The notes: generated from the sequence alone by a model not told the origin. A stretch of 64,000 bases of DNA from Gonocerus acuteangulatus (GCA_946811695.1 OX328125.1:49507998-49571997), one strand, 5' to 3'. Numbered from the stretch's first letter, positions 1-13,390 are shown. Program-made: numbers and translations.

Positions 1-696
1 ATAGCCAAGAAAGGCCTGCCGCGAGGCCATATTTGACAGAGTACCTTTGTGGCTTAAAAAACGTCTAGTGCCGGAAGAAAAAGAATGATGTCAGCGAAGG
101 CCATGTGACGTCACTTTGTACCCCTGCTCGGGTGCAGTGTCAGCCGCATTCCTCCCTATGGCTGATAAGCCTACCTCCTTGGTGGTTTACGGGTATAATC
201 CTCTATGCCTCTTGCGCTCTTACGCATTCCTGCCATCATCCATCCTTCCATCAGTATCAGTCACATAATAAATTACTTTCTCCTTTTTATTCTCAAGCCT
301 GTATTCAATGTTTAGGCATCCTATTTTTTTTTTTTTTTTTCTTTTTTTCCACACTGCAGTAACCCTGCGATGTGGGAATTTATTTTCTACATGTGCCATT
401 TTAAAAATACTACATGTATGTTCTATATTTAAGTAACATGAGAATATTAGTGATGAAAAACTTAACAATTTATAATTAAAGTAATTAAAGGTAAGACAAT
501 AAAATTAACAGAAATAAGACTAAAACTATAATAATATAATAATACTAAGAACTAATAAAATGTATAAAATTTTGTAGAAATAAATGATAGATAATGTATA
601 TGAATATAAAATAAATCCAAATATAAATGATATAAAATATAAATATAAAAATAAAATTAAACGTATACAATAATGGAAATAAATACAGCTTATTTT
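1..696. other. No gene seen; GC-richer start, then AT-rich LINE tail
   Basis: Bases 1-260 are less AT-rich than the rest and hold no recognisable coding sequence. A T-run lies at about 326-350. From about 460 to 696 the sequence is nearly pure A/T and directly abuts the stop codon of the minus-strand LINE, so it is probably that element's 3' untranslated tail. I see no gene. Confidence 0.4.
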
Positions 697-1392
697 TTAA
701 AGTTCGTCATAATCTATTGTACCAATAAATGTATCAAATTCATCAAAGTGTTTGATAAGAATCTCCCTCTTAGAAACCGGCCAGTTTCCTCCTTTTAATA
801 TTATAGACTTCATGAATTTGATTCTTTCCTTGTCAAGTAGTCTGCAGTCAAAGATTAAATGGTCGGAAGTCTATTCAGTACGAGAGTCACATTTGCAGTT
901 TTTGTCTTCAATGATTTTAAATCTATGTAACTTCTTCTTGATCCGTGACCAGTTAGTATTTGAGTGAGTTTATAATTAAGTCTTGGTATTTTCTGTGCGT
1001 CCTCTATGGTACGTATGTAATCGTACAGGTGTCGTCCTTTGGTTGTCAGTGCCCAACGTTGGTTCCATTGTCTATTTGTTTCCTGTCTTAGTATGTGTTT
1101 TACAGTATTCTTAGGAGTTTTTCGTACAAAACAGGCAGGCTCTCATCATTAGCTGCTGATTTTGCCTCTTCGTCTGCTTTATTATTTCCTACATTATCCT
1201 GGTGGGCTCGAACCCATTTAAATTTTATATTTATTTTTTTCTGAAAGCTTTTGATGAGTTCCTGCCTAATTGTTTCAGTCAATGTATCGTGTATGCCTAT
1301 ATTCTTAAGTCTGTCTAATGTAACTCTACTGTCAGTATAAATACAACATGTCTTATCAAAATCATGAACTCCATTAATATATTCCAATGCCT

Positions 1393-2460
1393 TCAAGATA
1401 GCAACTTGCTCAAGATAGCCTGATTGTTGGAACAGTTTGGCCCAAGTCGGTATCGACCTATGTGATATAATATACCTTTCTGAAATATAATGAATGCATA
1501 TCCAATGTGATCATCTGTTTTGCTTCCATCGGTGTACACTTCAGTATTATAAAGTTCAGAATCATTTTCAGTTAATTCCTTAATTTTTACCAAGTGTTTT
1601 GGATGAATATTATTTTTGTAAGGAATTATTTCCTCAACATCATGATTTGGGAGGAGATTATTAAATTTTGGAATTTTGAATTTTGAGGTCATTTCGTTAC
1701 ATAGAAGTTTAATAGGAATAATGTCAGCAAGTAGACAAGAAGCTTCATATGAAACCGTTCTGTAAGAACGGATAATTTTTAAAGCTATCAGCCGTTGCAC
1801 TGTTTCTAATTTTTTAAGATTTATTTTTATATCGAGACCTTTATGCCAAATTTCTATACCGTAAGTCATAGCTGGTAGAATAGCTCCTTCGTAGAGAATT
1901 TTTAGAATTTTTGAATTTAGCCCCCATTTCAATTTTGCATATGCCGGAAGAGAGTGAATAATACCCTTTAATTTTATTTGTAGGTTTGTAATATGTGCTT
2001 TCCAGTTTAATTTACGATCTAAAGTGATTCCCAAATATTTTATTGTTTCTACCTGTTGTAGTGTATTGTTATTAAGCCTAATATTTAGATTGGGTTTCAA
2101 TCTTTTACGCGAAAAAATGATATATTTACATTTTTGTACTTGGAAATTTAGTTTATTACAATCAGCCCAATAACCTATTTGATTTAAAACAGCATTGCAT
2201 GCAGATTCCAGTACTTTAAAATATTTACTAGAAATTTTTAAAATAATATCATCTGCGTAAGCCATAATTTCTGCGTTTTGTGGAATATCTAATGTCAACA
2301 AGCTATCCATTACTAAATTCCATAGTATAGGAGAGCAAGCCGAGCCTTGAGGGGTTCCTTTTGTTTGATTCTTTTTAACTTTTACATTACCCATTGTTAT
2401 TTCTCCTGTCCTTTGAGTTAAGTAATTCTTTATAAGAAAGTAGAGAATGTTTTCGGGCAC
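1393..2460 (-). pseudogene. LINE reverse transcriptase catalytic half and RNase H start
   Basis: Open frame of 355 codons. It carries TPQGSACSP, the YADD catalytic box near residue 68, the RT thumb (IKYLGITLDRKLNW) and the first RNase H aspartate (EVYTDGSKTDD). Frame is lost at about 1393; the rest of RNase H lies at 1100-1396 in a third frame. Confidence 0.85.
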
Positions 2461-3824
2461 TGGTGTTGATGAAGTGCTTTAAATATCGATGGATACCAGT
2501 CATTATCGAAAGCTCCTTTTATATCTAATGAAACTACTAACGTGTGATTTTTCAATTCCATTTGCTGATAGATATCAGATAGTAAGTGATGTAATTCATC
2601 TATAGTACTTTTCTGTGGCATGAATCCAAACTGATTTTTATTTAATGGGCTCTTGGTTTCTAGGTGGTGAAGCAATCTAGAATTTATAATTTTCTCCATG
2701 ACTTTTCCCTGAATAGGAATTAAACTTCTGTCATCACAATAGGACGGTCTGTAATCACAATTTTCTGGATTTGGAGGATTTGACTTTGGAATTGGAACTA
2801 CTTTTGATATCTTCCATAAAGCGGGAAATATACCTTCTTGATAACATTTTTTATACAAGCTATATATAAAATTAAGGAACAGGTTAAACATATTTTTAAA
2901 TATTTCCGGGGTTATACCGTCAACGCCAGGGGCTTTTTTAATATTTAAATGTTTTATAATTTCTTCTATTTCTAGAAATGTTATTTCATCATCATCAGGT
3001 GTATTAGGAACGCCTTGAGATAGTTGTCTTGTCAATGTATGTGTATGTTGTTCGTTGTCTGTTATGTCTGTGGGAATAAACTTGTTAATGAGGTAGTCTA
3101 GTGTAGTCTGTAAGTCGCTAGTGTATTGCCCATCTTCTTTCTTTAACGTCTTTAATATCAAAGGAGTTTTAAGTTTCCCCGCAGCTTTCTTATAGTGCCA
3201 TGACCAAGGGTTTTTTGCATCTATGTTGTTACAAAATTCTTCCCATGATTTTATCTTTTCTTTGTAAATTACTTTTTGATATTCTAATTTTTTGAAGACA
3301 TATTCTCGCCTTCTCATTTCTCGTAGAGCAGGATCGTTTGTTGTTCTTTGATATGTTCTTCTCAGTTTGTTTGTCTCCCGTCTAAGTGTTGTCAGTTCAT
3401 CTGTCCACCATGGTTTTGTGTTAGAATGGATAATTTTATAGTTACGCCTGAATAATTTATTACATGTTGACTTCAAAGATTTATTTACTTTATTTAAAGT
3501 GTACTCAACGCCTCTAAAATTTAACATTTCTATTAATATGTCTTCTAAATTAATGATGAAATCTTTTGATATATTTAAAACCGAAACTAAATTTTGTTTT
3601 AATAAAATATAGAAATCGTTCCAATTAATATTTTTTGTTCTATAATGGAATGGCGTTATAAGTAGAGATTTCCTTTTATTGTATTGATGTTCTATTTCGA
3701 AAGTCAATGTCTTATGATCAGAAATAGGCATCCTATGTCTTCTTCTTTTGGTTCTATGTCTGGAATCTACTTGAAAGTATTTGTAGAGAATTGTAGCACA
3801 GGGAGCCTTGTGTTGTGCGCTCAA
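2430..3824 (-). pseudogene. LINE endonuclease end and reverse transcriptase N-terminal half
   Basis: Open frame of 464 codons. It holds the last residues of the endonuclease (SDH motif), a long linker rich in basic residues, and RT finger/palm motifs including the motif A aspartate (SLDIKGAFD). It ends in a frame break at 2430-2460; the following half (YADD) is in another frame. Confidence 0.85.
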
Positions 3825-3830
3825 TTTCCT

Positions 3831-4619
3831 CTACAGAATCTCGGTTGAAAATGGAAATATTTAGTAGATAATACTCAACACTCCTTCAGATGTCTTTTAG
3901 CGCAGAATAACTGCAGTTTCCACCCCACTGTGTTTCATGTAAATATAGTTACACATCCGCGTTATTATTAGTTTGGAAACATAAAATGTAGAGTATTCAC
4001 GACTAGCGACTCCTAATCTTTAGGAAGCTCCCTCCGCCAGTTGCGGCTGTCCTACCTCCCACGCCTTGGGCTTGTCTTCAAATATGCTTTTAGCACAGTT
4101 TTAGAACAGGATCTATTTTTTTTCTAATACGCAGTTTGCACTTCTATTGTATGAGTTTTTCTATTTACTCTCTTTTTTGTTCTCTTAGAGCCTTAGTTTG
4201 TGTTCCTGATGTAGCGAATGAAGACACTAGAGACTGTAGGAATGTTTATAAATAAGCATTAACCGATTGGCGGTCAGGGTCCTACTCTTGTCCACCTTCT
4301 CAACTAGAGCAGGTAAACACCTGGTATTCTGCCAGGACTGTCCTGACTAAGATCTGGCACTGGCAGGTTACTATAATTTCCCTGTTTGCTGAAATTTACG
4401 AACAACGTTACATCTTTATCTCATTGACAAATTGCTATCTCTGGTCGCTACTTACTCCAAGTCCAAAATGTATACACTTGAATGTACACAAATACTGGAG
4501 GTGTTTATTACTTAGAGCCTTATGTACTAAAGCCAAAGAAGACGACACGTCGAAAATGGATAAATCTTATTCTTCTTCTATATACGTAGAAATATAGGAC
4601 TATGAAATTAAAAAAAAAC

Positions 4620-4669
<50 letters not shown>

Positions 4670-5020
4670 ATTAAAAGAAAAAAAAACACAAAAGTAAAAA
4701 AAAAAGAAAAGAAAAAAATAAATAAATGAAAAATAAAGTAAGACAACAAAAATTAGACATAATATAATAATATTTCAAGTGAATAATTTCGTATAACAAG
4801 ATTGCATAATGCAAACCAATATTTGAAGGAAAAGATAATTCGCAGTAGTTGCTTGCACTAATAAAATCCAGAAAACGTTATAAACATACCAGAGAGAGCA
4901 GCATAGAAGTTCTTGTTTCAAAATCATAAATGGATTCTTATAACTATTTACTTATTTAGATATAAATATATAGAAACACGATCTTACCAAAAATCAACTT
5001 TCTTTCAGACCGCTGAATAT
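3831..5020. other. Unassigned sequence with (TA)n microsatellite
   Basis: I see no gene. A (TA)n tract lies at 4621-4668, followed by A-rich sequence to about 4740. The rest has no feature I can name. Confidence 0.4.
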
Positions 5021-5870
5021 TCGAACCAAAACATACATCAATCACTAAACATCCTAAAGATAATCAGTACAACAAAATTGGGAGCTGACAGGAAAACAAT
5101 GCTTATGTTTTATTGCTACTTCATTAGATATGTACTCCATTATGGATGTGTTGCATATGCCAGAAGTAGCGCCCTAAAAATGCTAGACACCATACACAAT
5201 ACAGGCCTTCGTCTCACAATAGGAGCTTTCAGGAGTAGTCCTAGTGTTAGTTTGTATGCAGAAACAGGTGAACCTCCTTTACATATCTGTAGAGATATTC
5301 TTATTACTTCCCTGGTGCATAAATACAAAGCACTAGACTACTTTCCATGCCATCAAATAAGTATTGACAACCCACATGCAGAAATATATACAGGATGACC
5401 TCGGGCCCAAAGGCCATTCAGTATCAGATACATAGAAATACTGCACATTTCAAATCACTTAAATCTTATAATGCTGACATTCGACTCACTAACAACTTCA
5501 AACTAATTCAAAATTAATTTATAAAACAAGTTATGCAGCCTTTGCTGTTGAAAATCTTGTAAAACTCTTTATTTATCTATGCTTATGGTTATAATAAAAA
5601 TGAAGATGAGAGCCGCAGCTGTAATAGGAGAATAATTCATCAGAACGAAACGTAGTATTTTTACATTTGATTTCTTCGGCATCCTCATCGACCTGGATAA
5701 CATATGCGAAACCGACAACAGAGGCATTGCACTATTTACTGACTCGTCAAGCGCACTTACAGACCGTTGCATCTGCTAGTAACGCAACGTTTAATAAGTC
5801 ACAGACTGCAAACAATAAACTGGCTACCAGGCCATAAAGACTTTGAGAAACTTCCATAGCAGATTGTTAC
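5020..5870 (+). mobile_element. Decayed LINE 3' fragment (RT thumb and RNase H remnants)
   Basis: The translated stretch at about 5050-5395 contains KLGADRKTMLMFYCYFIRYV, LHYGCVAYARSS and GLRLTIGAFRSSPSVSLYAE. These match the conserved C-terminal RT region of jockey/I-type LINEs (in intact copies LGA..GAFRTSP...L..E..EPPL). Further on, about 5725-5770 reads ALFTDSSSALTD, an RNase H motif, and about 5820-5845 reads WLPGHKDFEK, in different frames with stops between. It is an old relic, more decayed than the element at 697-3830. Confidence 0.75.
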
Positions 5871-7500
5871 GCTAAAAATGCAGTAAGACTTGTGACTTTC
5901 AACTAATTAGTTAAAAAACATGACGTCATAAGCTGGAGGAGACGAGCTAATAAAGAATAAAGGTTAATTAATAACTATGACTTTTCTTCTGATTTTTATC
6001 ACTATATTCATTCTGGAAATAAATGTTAACTTATATCCACAATATTAAATTATTTTAGTCTATGACTTCCTCCCCGAGTTGAGGCTATGTTTTTGTTTAA
6101 AACATTTTCCCTTAAAGTGGCATCGCAGAAACGTGTGGGAAACAAAGAAGTTGTATTAACCTTCAGACTATTTTGATAACTTCTCTTTTTACCATTTAAC
6201 TATTAATTATAAAATAATGAAACTTTGTCGGCTCCCGCGAGACAGACCATTACCTACATTTTTCCCTATTAGATTATAAAAATATTTTTTTTCTTCTTCA
6301 GTAATCTTGGATCTTTCCTAGTCCGATAAGTGGGTCAGACTAGGAAGGTGGTGTATTTTAGTGCCAACTGATGTACACTGCTACTGCTATTTATGGAACA
6401 AGTTAGCATCTGCTCTGCTTTCTTACATGCTTGAATCAGCCTTTAAACTACACAGTTCTAAAAGAATGGATTCGATTTTAAGTAGGTAATATTTTTTTGT
6501 TCAAAAATGAATTAATAACATACATTTCATCATATTATTTCTATGCTTCCTCCCTAACATTGCTATAAAAATAAGCAAGGACTCGCAGAAACTGCGTCAC
6601 CATAGCGCTTTTCCATGTAATGCTAATCCACCGGGTGTTTTAGAAAGCTTAAATTAGAAATTCTTAATATTTTCCTTTTAGCGCCTTGCTACTTTAGCTG
6701 AAATCCTAAATTTAGGCTGAAGGAGGCTGCCAATGTGCAGCCGAAACGTCACTAGCCGAATCCCAACTATACCTTGTCTTCGTATCTCTGCAACGGCTAA
6801 CTATCTCCATCTTCAGTTAAAATTACAGTTTAATTAACAGTTATTAAAGCACCCTTACCTTGCTTCTTGTTTTTTGGTTCCACCTTCAAAGTTACTACAT
6901 CACAATCAATTGACTGACGCACAGGAAATACTTTCTTTTTTAGGGATTTTTAGTACACGAAACCCAAACATATAATATACATTCTCCCAAATTTGAAATT
7001 TGTTGAATTGTGAACCCTGATCTCGAGAGGTAGGAATAAAGAAGTGATGGGTCAAAAGTGATGTTGGGGTCATAGTGATCCGCCTGGAACGGAGTTAATG
7101 GTGTGTATCAAGCAGTGTAGTCCACCGCCTCCGTGAGAATTGTCCAAGTTACTCACTTACTACTTGAATAATAAAGCATTATTCAGTTATGATTAAGCTG
7201 ATGTTCTCTTTCGATGATTGAGATTCCCCCAAAATCACTTAATAGATGCGGAAAGTCTATAATCCAAAAAAGTTGTATAACATCTGTTCCTAAATTTTTA
7301 ATTTCCCTACATCTTTTACGATCTGTAGTTTATAACTATTTATAATGAGGTGCAGATAGTTAGCCGCTGAGGCATAAGAAGTTAGGGAATAGTTGCGATT
7401 TGTTTAATAACCACAATCAGATTTTTGTAAAAATCTATATTCAAAACGTTTCATCATTCTCTTTGATAGTCTTCTTCAGCGTTATATGCCTAGATGCCTC
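5871..7500. other. Intergenic or intronic sequence, no gene seen
   Basis: AT-rich with scattered repeat pieces. A 9-bp inverted repeat (TTCCTAGTC/GACTAGGAA) lies at about 6312-6345. A short copy of the GCCGAAACGTC repeat motif lies at 6717-6750 and is listed separately. No coding sequence is supported. Part of this may be the first large intron of Zasp. Confidence 0.35.
6717..6777 (+). repeat. Copy of GCCGAAACGTC stem motif (Penelope-like repeat family)
   Basis: An imperfect hairpin, GGCTGC at 6725-6730 pairing with GCAGCC at 6737-6742, is followed directly by GAAACGTC and then by CCGAATCCCAAC. The same order occurs at 52250-52345 and, more loosely, at 15374-15470. The element type is inferred. 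Confidence 0.5.
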
Positions 7501-9620
7501 ACAAAATCAGGGTTCATCTGGAGAGGAGGCGGGGTTACACCAGAACATAACTAATCATTTAGCCCATACCGGCCGTAACTTTTGGTTTATTGCCACAAAA
7601 CACGATATACGTCGTGTGTATGTAATGACAATGATCTGTTGTAAAAATGAACTAAATCAGTAAATGGGAATGGAGGTTTACTCCGGTGCCAAATTATCAA
7701 TTTCCCCGTTCCGGCCAAATTACTCCCTTGCAACGAAACTCGGTAGAAAGAATTCCTCACCAATGAGGAACATATGTTGTACAAAAAAAAAATTAAAAAT
7801 AAAATTAAAAAATATAGCTCATTAGAAGGTGGGGTTGACTCCGTATTATGTTCAAGAATGGAATTGAATTAATCCTCCAAACTAAGCCCTGTCATGGGCG
7901 TATATAGAAATAATTTCGGGGGGGGGGGGCTGGGACCATTTCCGTGTTATGAAATACTAACAATCTAGAACATGGAATAGTTGTAGCCAACTAAAACAGT
8001 ATTATACCCAAAATAAAATACTTTTCATGAACTAAGTGATCTTATTTAATTTATTTTTATGAGGTTTATGACATATTTTTACAGATCAAATCAAAATTTC
8101 GAGGTGCTGTACCCCCCTCAGCTCCTCCCTTATGTATGCCCATGAGCTCTTGTTTGTTAAGGCTACCACTAGAGGCGCTGCAATTCTGGACATCTGTATC
8201 CAGTATGATCCTCCGTATGAATGATCACGCGGTATTTTGCGATAATGGTTTGTTAACTGTACATTTGGGAATTTTTATTATTCGGTACGAGTAATAAACA
8301 AAAATGTGAACCTTCTGTATGCTTATTAAGTAATGAATGCACAACAATCCAAAAGAAAATGACAAATGTAAAAGGTCAAACTTATTCATGTTTATTTTGA
8401 AATTATATTAGTTATTTTAAAAAAATTATTGAGGACTGCTGTGAACAATAATCACCCGATAATTGTACATGTTGGGCGTTTTACTTCTCAACCCATGAGA
8501 TTAATCTTTGTTAATTTAATATTCTGTTCTTCTCCTCTCTTGATGACTCAATAGTATTTTTAATATACTTTCGATAGAATCTGCTTTGTGAGGTGTAATT
8601 AAGAAATTTTATTGAGAAAAATGTTGGGAGGAGGCCATGTTCCAAGTTACTAGGACTAGAATGTTCCTAGTCCACGTTATTAGTTACAGGCTGTTTCATG
8701 TGTGGCCTGCCAAGGGCACCATATAAAATTAGTTTTATTTTAGATACTTATGTCCAGCACCTGCCCAACATTTATTTTTTTAGTAATATTTTGAACCTCA
8801 AAAATGTATGACATTTGTGCATAGTGTTATGTATAAATCCAAACTATCTTTTTAGTCAATTATAGAAATAGTATTTCTTAATATCCTACTGTAGGCAGCA
8901 ATATTTATACTCTAAACAAATGTGGAGCTCACCGTGTGGTTACACTAAACATTGATACTCACTCAACGATACCGGCACATGATGAAGCTCTGGCTTAGAG
9001 AAAGAATTAAATCTTCTGTACTCCTGAATATTTTTGATCTTGAGCTTCTTATTCGTGACATTTTTGGTATAAATTGATGAACTGATTGCCATTAAAATGA
9101 GCAATGGTGAGCATAAAGTTTTTATCAAGGTAGGTATAAAAAATCAAACACTTCGTAAAAGAAAAATGACAATAATTAAATGCTGGATAATAAATAAAGT
9201 AATAAAAAATGGTGGCCAATTTATTAAATTTTAATTAATAAATTGCTTTGGCACCAGCAACACTGACTAACCAGGCGTACCTTCCCGATGTTTACAGTCA
9301 GGTTATGTTTGTGGTACTAGAAAGTAAATCGGTTCATTAGGAGAGGGGAGGGGTTTCTCCGGGCCCAAAATGCTAATTTGCTCATTCCTGTCGTAATTCG
9401 GGTGTATTGAACGACACTCGTCATACGTCCTGGTTATCTAAATACAAAGATATGTGTTGAAAATAAACTAAATCGGAACTTCTAAAGTTTGGGGTTTACT
9501 CTTTATTATGTTAAAATTGAAATAAGCCACTAGGGGGGGGGGGGGTCAAGCGTTGGCTGTTAGTTCTGCCACTAGTAGCGCTGTATCCGGATTCTGATGT
9601 TCATTGCTAATATAAAAGAG
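7500..9620. repeat. Dispersed intronic repeats, several related copies
   Basis: Segments near 7540-7760 and 9350-9590 share phrases such as a GTTTACTC...TTATTATGTT block and an end in a long G-run (7918-7931 and 9533-9546). A related piece in the opposite orientation lies at 60440-60720, again next to a homopolymer, here C at 60701-60714. No protein-coding content is recognisable. Family unknown. Confidence 0.45.
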
Positions 9621-10153
9621 CAAAATTATTCATGATTTTTTTTTATTCATTTAGATTATTGTTTTAGCAAATTATTCAGAAATGCAGTGTACACTACCCA
9701 CTTTCTGAGGAACTTATGTAGTTATGCAGCTTCTGCATGATGGGTTTTTTCTTCTCTTACCTGCCCTATGACTTTAAATAGAATTTTAGAAGACAAAATG
9801 TTAAATTTAAAAAGAAGTGTAAATATGTATGTAGTTTGAAACTTTGAGACTTAAAACAATTTTCTGTATTCTTATAGAATTAAATTAAATAAATAACAAT
9901 TTAAATGAAACAAAAAAATATGAATAAAATAAAGAAGTATAAAGTAATTTAATAATTATAACTCATATATTCTCCTGGGGATTTATTTTGCATGAGTTAT
10001 TGCATCATCTACAAAGAAAGTTGGCAGTACTTAAATATATTACTAGTTATGAGCATAAGAATCAATTGTGATTTATATATGTAGTTGCTAAGAACCAAAG
10101 TCTCACACTAGTCTAATGGCTGCAGAAATGATTTTTGACAATAATATATTTTT
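9620..10153. other. AT-rich sequence, nothing recognised
   Basis: No gene, no named repeat. It separates the dispersed repeats on the left from the first 709-bp repeat copy. Confidence 0.3.
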
Positions 10154-10862
10154 GAAGTATGAGGGCCATTGGGTCTCGAATTTTGTTTTGTTGTTTTTTA
10201 TGGTGCATCTGCCATCTTGGCTACCTATAGGTTGCCATCCTTTCTAAACAACCATGGTGGAGCAGGGAATTTTTTCACCAAGCCCATTGATAAACAAATG
10301 CAACCTACTGCATGCGGGACTCTTCTATCCATCCTAGAGTAATGTTACTTCCTATTTTATATATTGAAAAATATTTTAATAAGAGAATATTTTATCAGTA
10401 TGATGGCTACCCTCTGCAAGATGTTCTTTCATGCCATAACAAGTGCCCAAGTTATGTTGTAATTGACAGTCATTTATGATTTTTATGGTGAAATCACTGC
10501 TTTATATTGTACAAGTGGCCTTAAATATCATTTATACTGTAAACATTCGAAAGCTTATTAAATTTTCCACAAAAATGGTTCTACAGACATTTTCGGTGGG
10601 AAGATTTCAGGTGGAGAAATACATGCTTAGAACCTTGGCAGTGTTAGTTTCTTTGCTTTGATCGGTTTATTATGTTTGTTTTCGTCAGTGTTTTATTGCT
10701 TGTTGGTTTTATAATTGATTATAGCAGTAAAATCAATTTTCTAATAAAACCAGATACTTAAAATGAGAACAATTTTTTTTATTCTTGTTTGTAATATAGC
10801 TTTATGCTTTAGCGAGTGAGTAACTTCCACTAATGTAAGTTTTCAATATATAATGCCTTCTA
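10154..10862 (+). repeat. 709-bp dispersed repeat, copy 1
   Basis: Near-identical to 12250-12959, with only a few substitutions and single-base indels. Both begin GAAGTATGAGGGCCATTGG and break off at CTTCTA. No terminal inverted repeat and no target duplication is obvious. Diverged relatives occur at about 50940-51185 and 52395-52890, and in opposite orientation in the 14.9-16.3 kb cluster. Confidence 0.85.
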
Positions 10863-12249
10863 CCTGCTTCTAAGAACACAGTATAACTAAAATTGGTTTG
10901 TTTTCTTCAATTTGGACATATAACCTCCTTATTATAATAAAATTTTCACAAATCAAATGTGATTTATGATTTCACCCCAATTATAATTTCTTGATATAAA
11001 GAATCAATTGATACAATTAATTTATTCAAATCAGTGGTTCTGTCTCTTCTTGAAATATAACTCTCCCAATAGAACTTTTTTGTGTAGCTTTTTTTTTTTT
11101 TTTTTTTTTATTTATTGGCATATTTTTTTGGTTCATAAATTGTATTAAAATGGGCTTCTAATAATAAATCACTGAGCTGAATGATCCTACAATGTAGTGA
11201 GTGGCACGTGAAGGATGATTATAAATATAACCTGTAATCACTGAAAAAGAATGTAGGAGGCCTAGAAATAGAAAATCAGCATCGGCGGGCTCGATTAATC
11301 CTCACTTTGCTTTCTTTATTTCCTTCGGACAAATTCGCTCCTTTCGAATTAGCATTTCATGATTTTCAGTTCTATTTACTTAATTTATTTGGCATCCTCT
11401 ACCAAGGCACTCTCGCCAGAATGAAGGATTCAACCTCGCTTACTTTAACCCATTACCGCGGTAGTTTCTTTTTTTTTTTTAAGAATTATTAATACAAATA
11501 AATCAATTTACAAATTTAGTTTATAATATAATTTTTCTATCATCGCCTAGATATTGGTGTTACCATGCAATGGGGGGGGGTTACAACACACGGTGCTAAT
11601 GGGTTAAATTAGCTGATGCCAAAGCACATTTCCTTCACTCTCTTCGAAGCGTTTTTTTTGTTAATTTATATATGATAGGTGTTCCGACTGCTTAGTTCAT
11701 TACCAACACATCTGTGTGTTTAAAGGAATTTTCTTCGCATAAGAAAAAATATTTATGCTGAAAAAAATTCAGTAATTTAAGTATTTTTATTATCTTATAA
11801 CATTGATTGTAATAATAGCATTTATATTTATTAGTCTCCATATTTAAAAAATTACAGGTTATTAAGTGTTCAAAAATTATGATTACCAAACAATCATATT
11901 TGAACTAAATTATTTTTTAAATCTAATTATTTGATAATTATAATTTTTCCTATTTCCGTGATTGTTATCTAAGCTCCGCAGAATACTAAGCAAAGTTTAT
12001 AGACTAAACAAACTGTGGAAAGAGGAATTTGACTGAATGAAAAAGTGTTGGTTTGGTAAATTAATAGATTTTTTTTAAATTTTCTGTTTGCCACAGATGA
12101 ACGTGCATAATAAAAAGATAGTAAATAATATTTGTTTGTGTTTGAAATAATATACATGTACAAGATAAGATTTTGTGGGCAACTACATATTTAGTTAATT
12201 ATAAATAAGTATCTTGAGTAATAATATTAAAATAATTAATATAAGGGTG
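10863..12249. other. AT-rich spacer between the two 709-bp repeat copies
   Basis: Contains a T-run at about 11089-11109, another near 11467-11480 and a G-run at about 11572-11580. Apart from these I recognise nothing here. Confidence 0.3.
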
Positions 12250-12959
12250 GAAGTATGAGGGCCATTGGGTCTCGAATTTTGTTTTGTTGTTTTTTATGGT
12301 GCATCTGCCATCTTGGCTACCTATAGGTTGCCATCCTTTCTAAACAACCATGGTGGAGCAGGGATTTTTTTCACCAAGCCCATTGATAAACAAATGCAAC
12401 CTACTGCATGCGGGACTCTGCTATCCATCCTAGAGTAATGTTACTTCCTATTTTATATATTGAAAAATATTTTAATAAGAGAATATTTTATCAGTATGAT
12501 GGCTACCCTCTGCAAGATGTTCTTTCATGCCATAACAAGTGCCCAAGTTATGTTGTAATTGACAGTCATTTATGATTTTTATGGTGAAATCACTGCTTTA
12601 TATTGTACAAGTTGGCCTTAAATATCATTTATACTGTAAACATTCGAAAGCTTATTCAATTTTCCACAAAAATGGTTCTACAGACATTTTCGGTGGGAAG
12701 ATTTCAGGTGGAGAAATACATGCTTAGAACCTTGGCAGTGTTAGTTTCTTTGCTTTGATCGGTTTATTATGTTTGTTTTCGTCAGTGTTTTATTGCTTGT
12801 TGGTTTTATAATTGATTATAGCAGTAAAATCAATTTTCTAATAAAACCAGATACTTAAAATGAGAACAATTTTTTTTATTCTTGTTTGTAATATAGCTTT
12901 ATGCTTTAGCGTGTGAGTAACTTCCACTAATGTAAGTTTTCAATATATAATGGCTTCTA
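12250..12959 (+). repeat. 709-bp dispersed repeat, copy 2
   Basis: Partner of 10154-10862 at an offset of about 2,096 bp. Homology to the 52.4-52.9 kb copy seems to continue beyond 12959 to about 13115 (shared GAGT.GGA..CTTTTTT end), so this copy may be longer than copy 1. Confidence 0.85.
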
Positions 12960-13214
12960 AATCTCATTTTTCTTCAAGATTTCATGAGAGTAGGTGCTTA
13001 ACATTTTTACCAAATATTAAGTACACTTATCCCAAGTTGCAAATGTCACCAAGGAAAAGAAGTTATGGAAATACACTAAGATTATGCAGTTCCTGTGAGT
13101 CGGACTTTTTTAGATAAGACCTGAAAATTTGGAAACAAGTGAATTCATGAGCACAAATATTACTATGGTTTAGTCTTGGCTAATATTTAGTAGTTATTTA
13201 TATTTTTTCAGTGA

Positions 13215-13390
13215 TTAGTTTGTAAGGCTCTGAAGCTAATTCACCATTCACCTGGCAGATTCAAACCCAGACTTGGGTAGGTTGACCTATATCTGAGCTG
13301 GCTTCATTATAGGTGCTTAGAAAGAATAACAACCATTTAATAACCCAGGGCTAATGCACTTAGAAGTTGATGCACCATATAAATGAATAT
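13215..13390 (+). repeat. Possible old tRNA-derived SINE
   Basis: A B-box-like GGCAGATTCAAACCC lies at about 13254-13268. The 3' part GCTAATGCACTTAGAAG...GATGCACC resembles the A-tailed piece at 18313-18363. Decayed; low confidence. Confidence 0.3.

Larger units (their letters stand above)
697..3830 (-). mobile_element. 5'-truncated non-LTR retrotransposon (R1/I-like LINE with RNase H), broken
   Basis: Reading leftwards, the element starts inside the apurinic endonuclease domain (C-terminal motif PISDHKTLTFEIE). It continues through a reverse transcriptase with KAPGVDGITPEIF, motif A VVSLDIKGAFDND, KGTPQGSACSP and the catalytic MAYADDIILKI. An RNase H domain follows (VYTDGSKTDD, CCIYTDSRVTLD, WVRAHQDNVGNNKADE), then a C-terminal CxC...H...C zinc-like segment ending in IDYDEL with a stop at 697-699. 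Reading frame changes near 2430-2460 and near 1393-1396, and a stop interrupts the zinc segment, so it is not functional. The missing 5' end is normal for target-primed insertion. Clade is inferred from domain order, because RNase H is typical of I and R1 lineages; LOA is possible. Confidence 0.9.
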
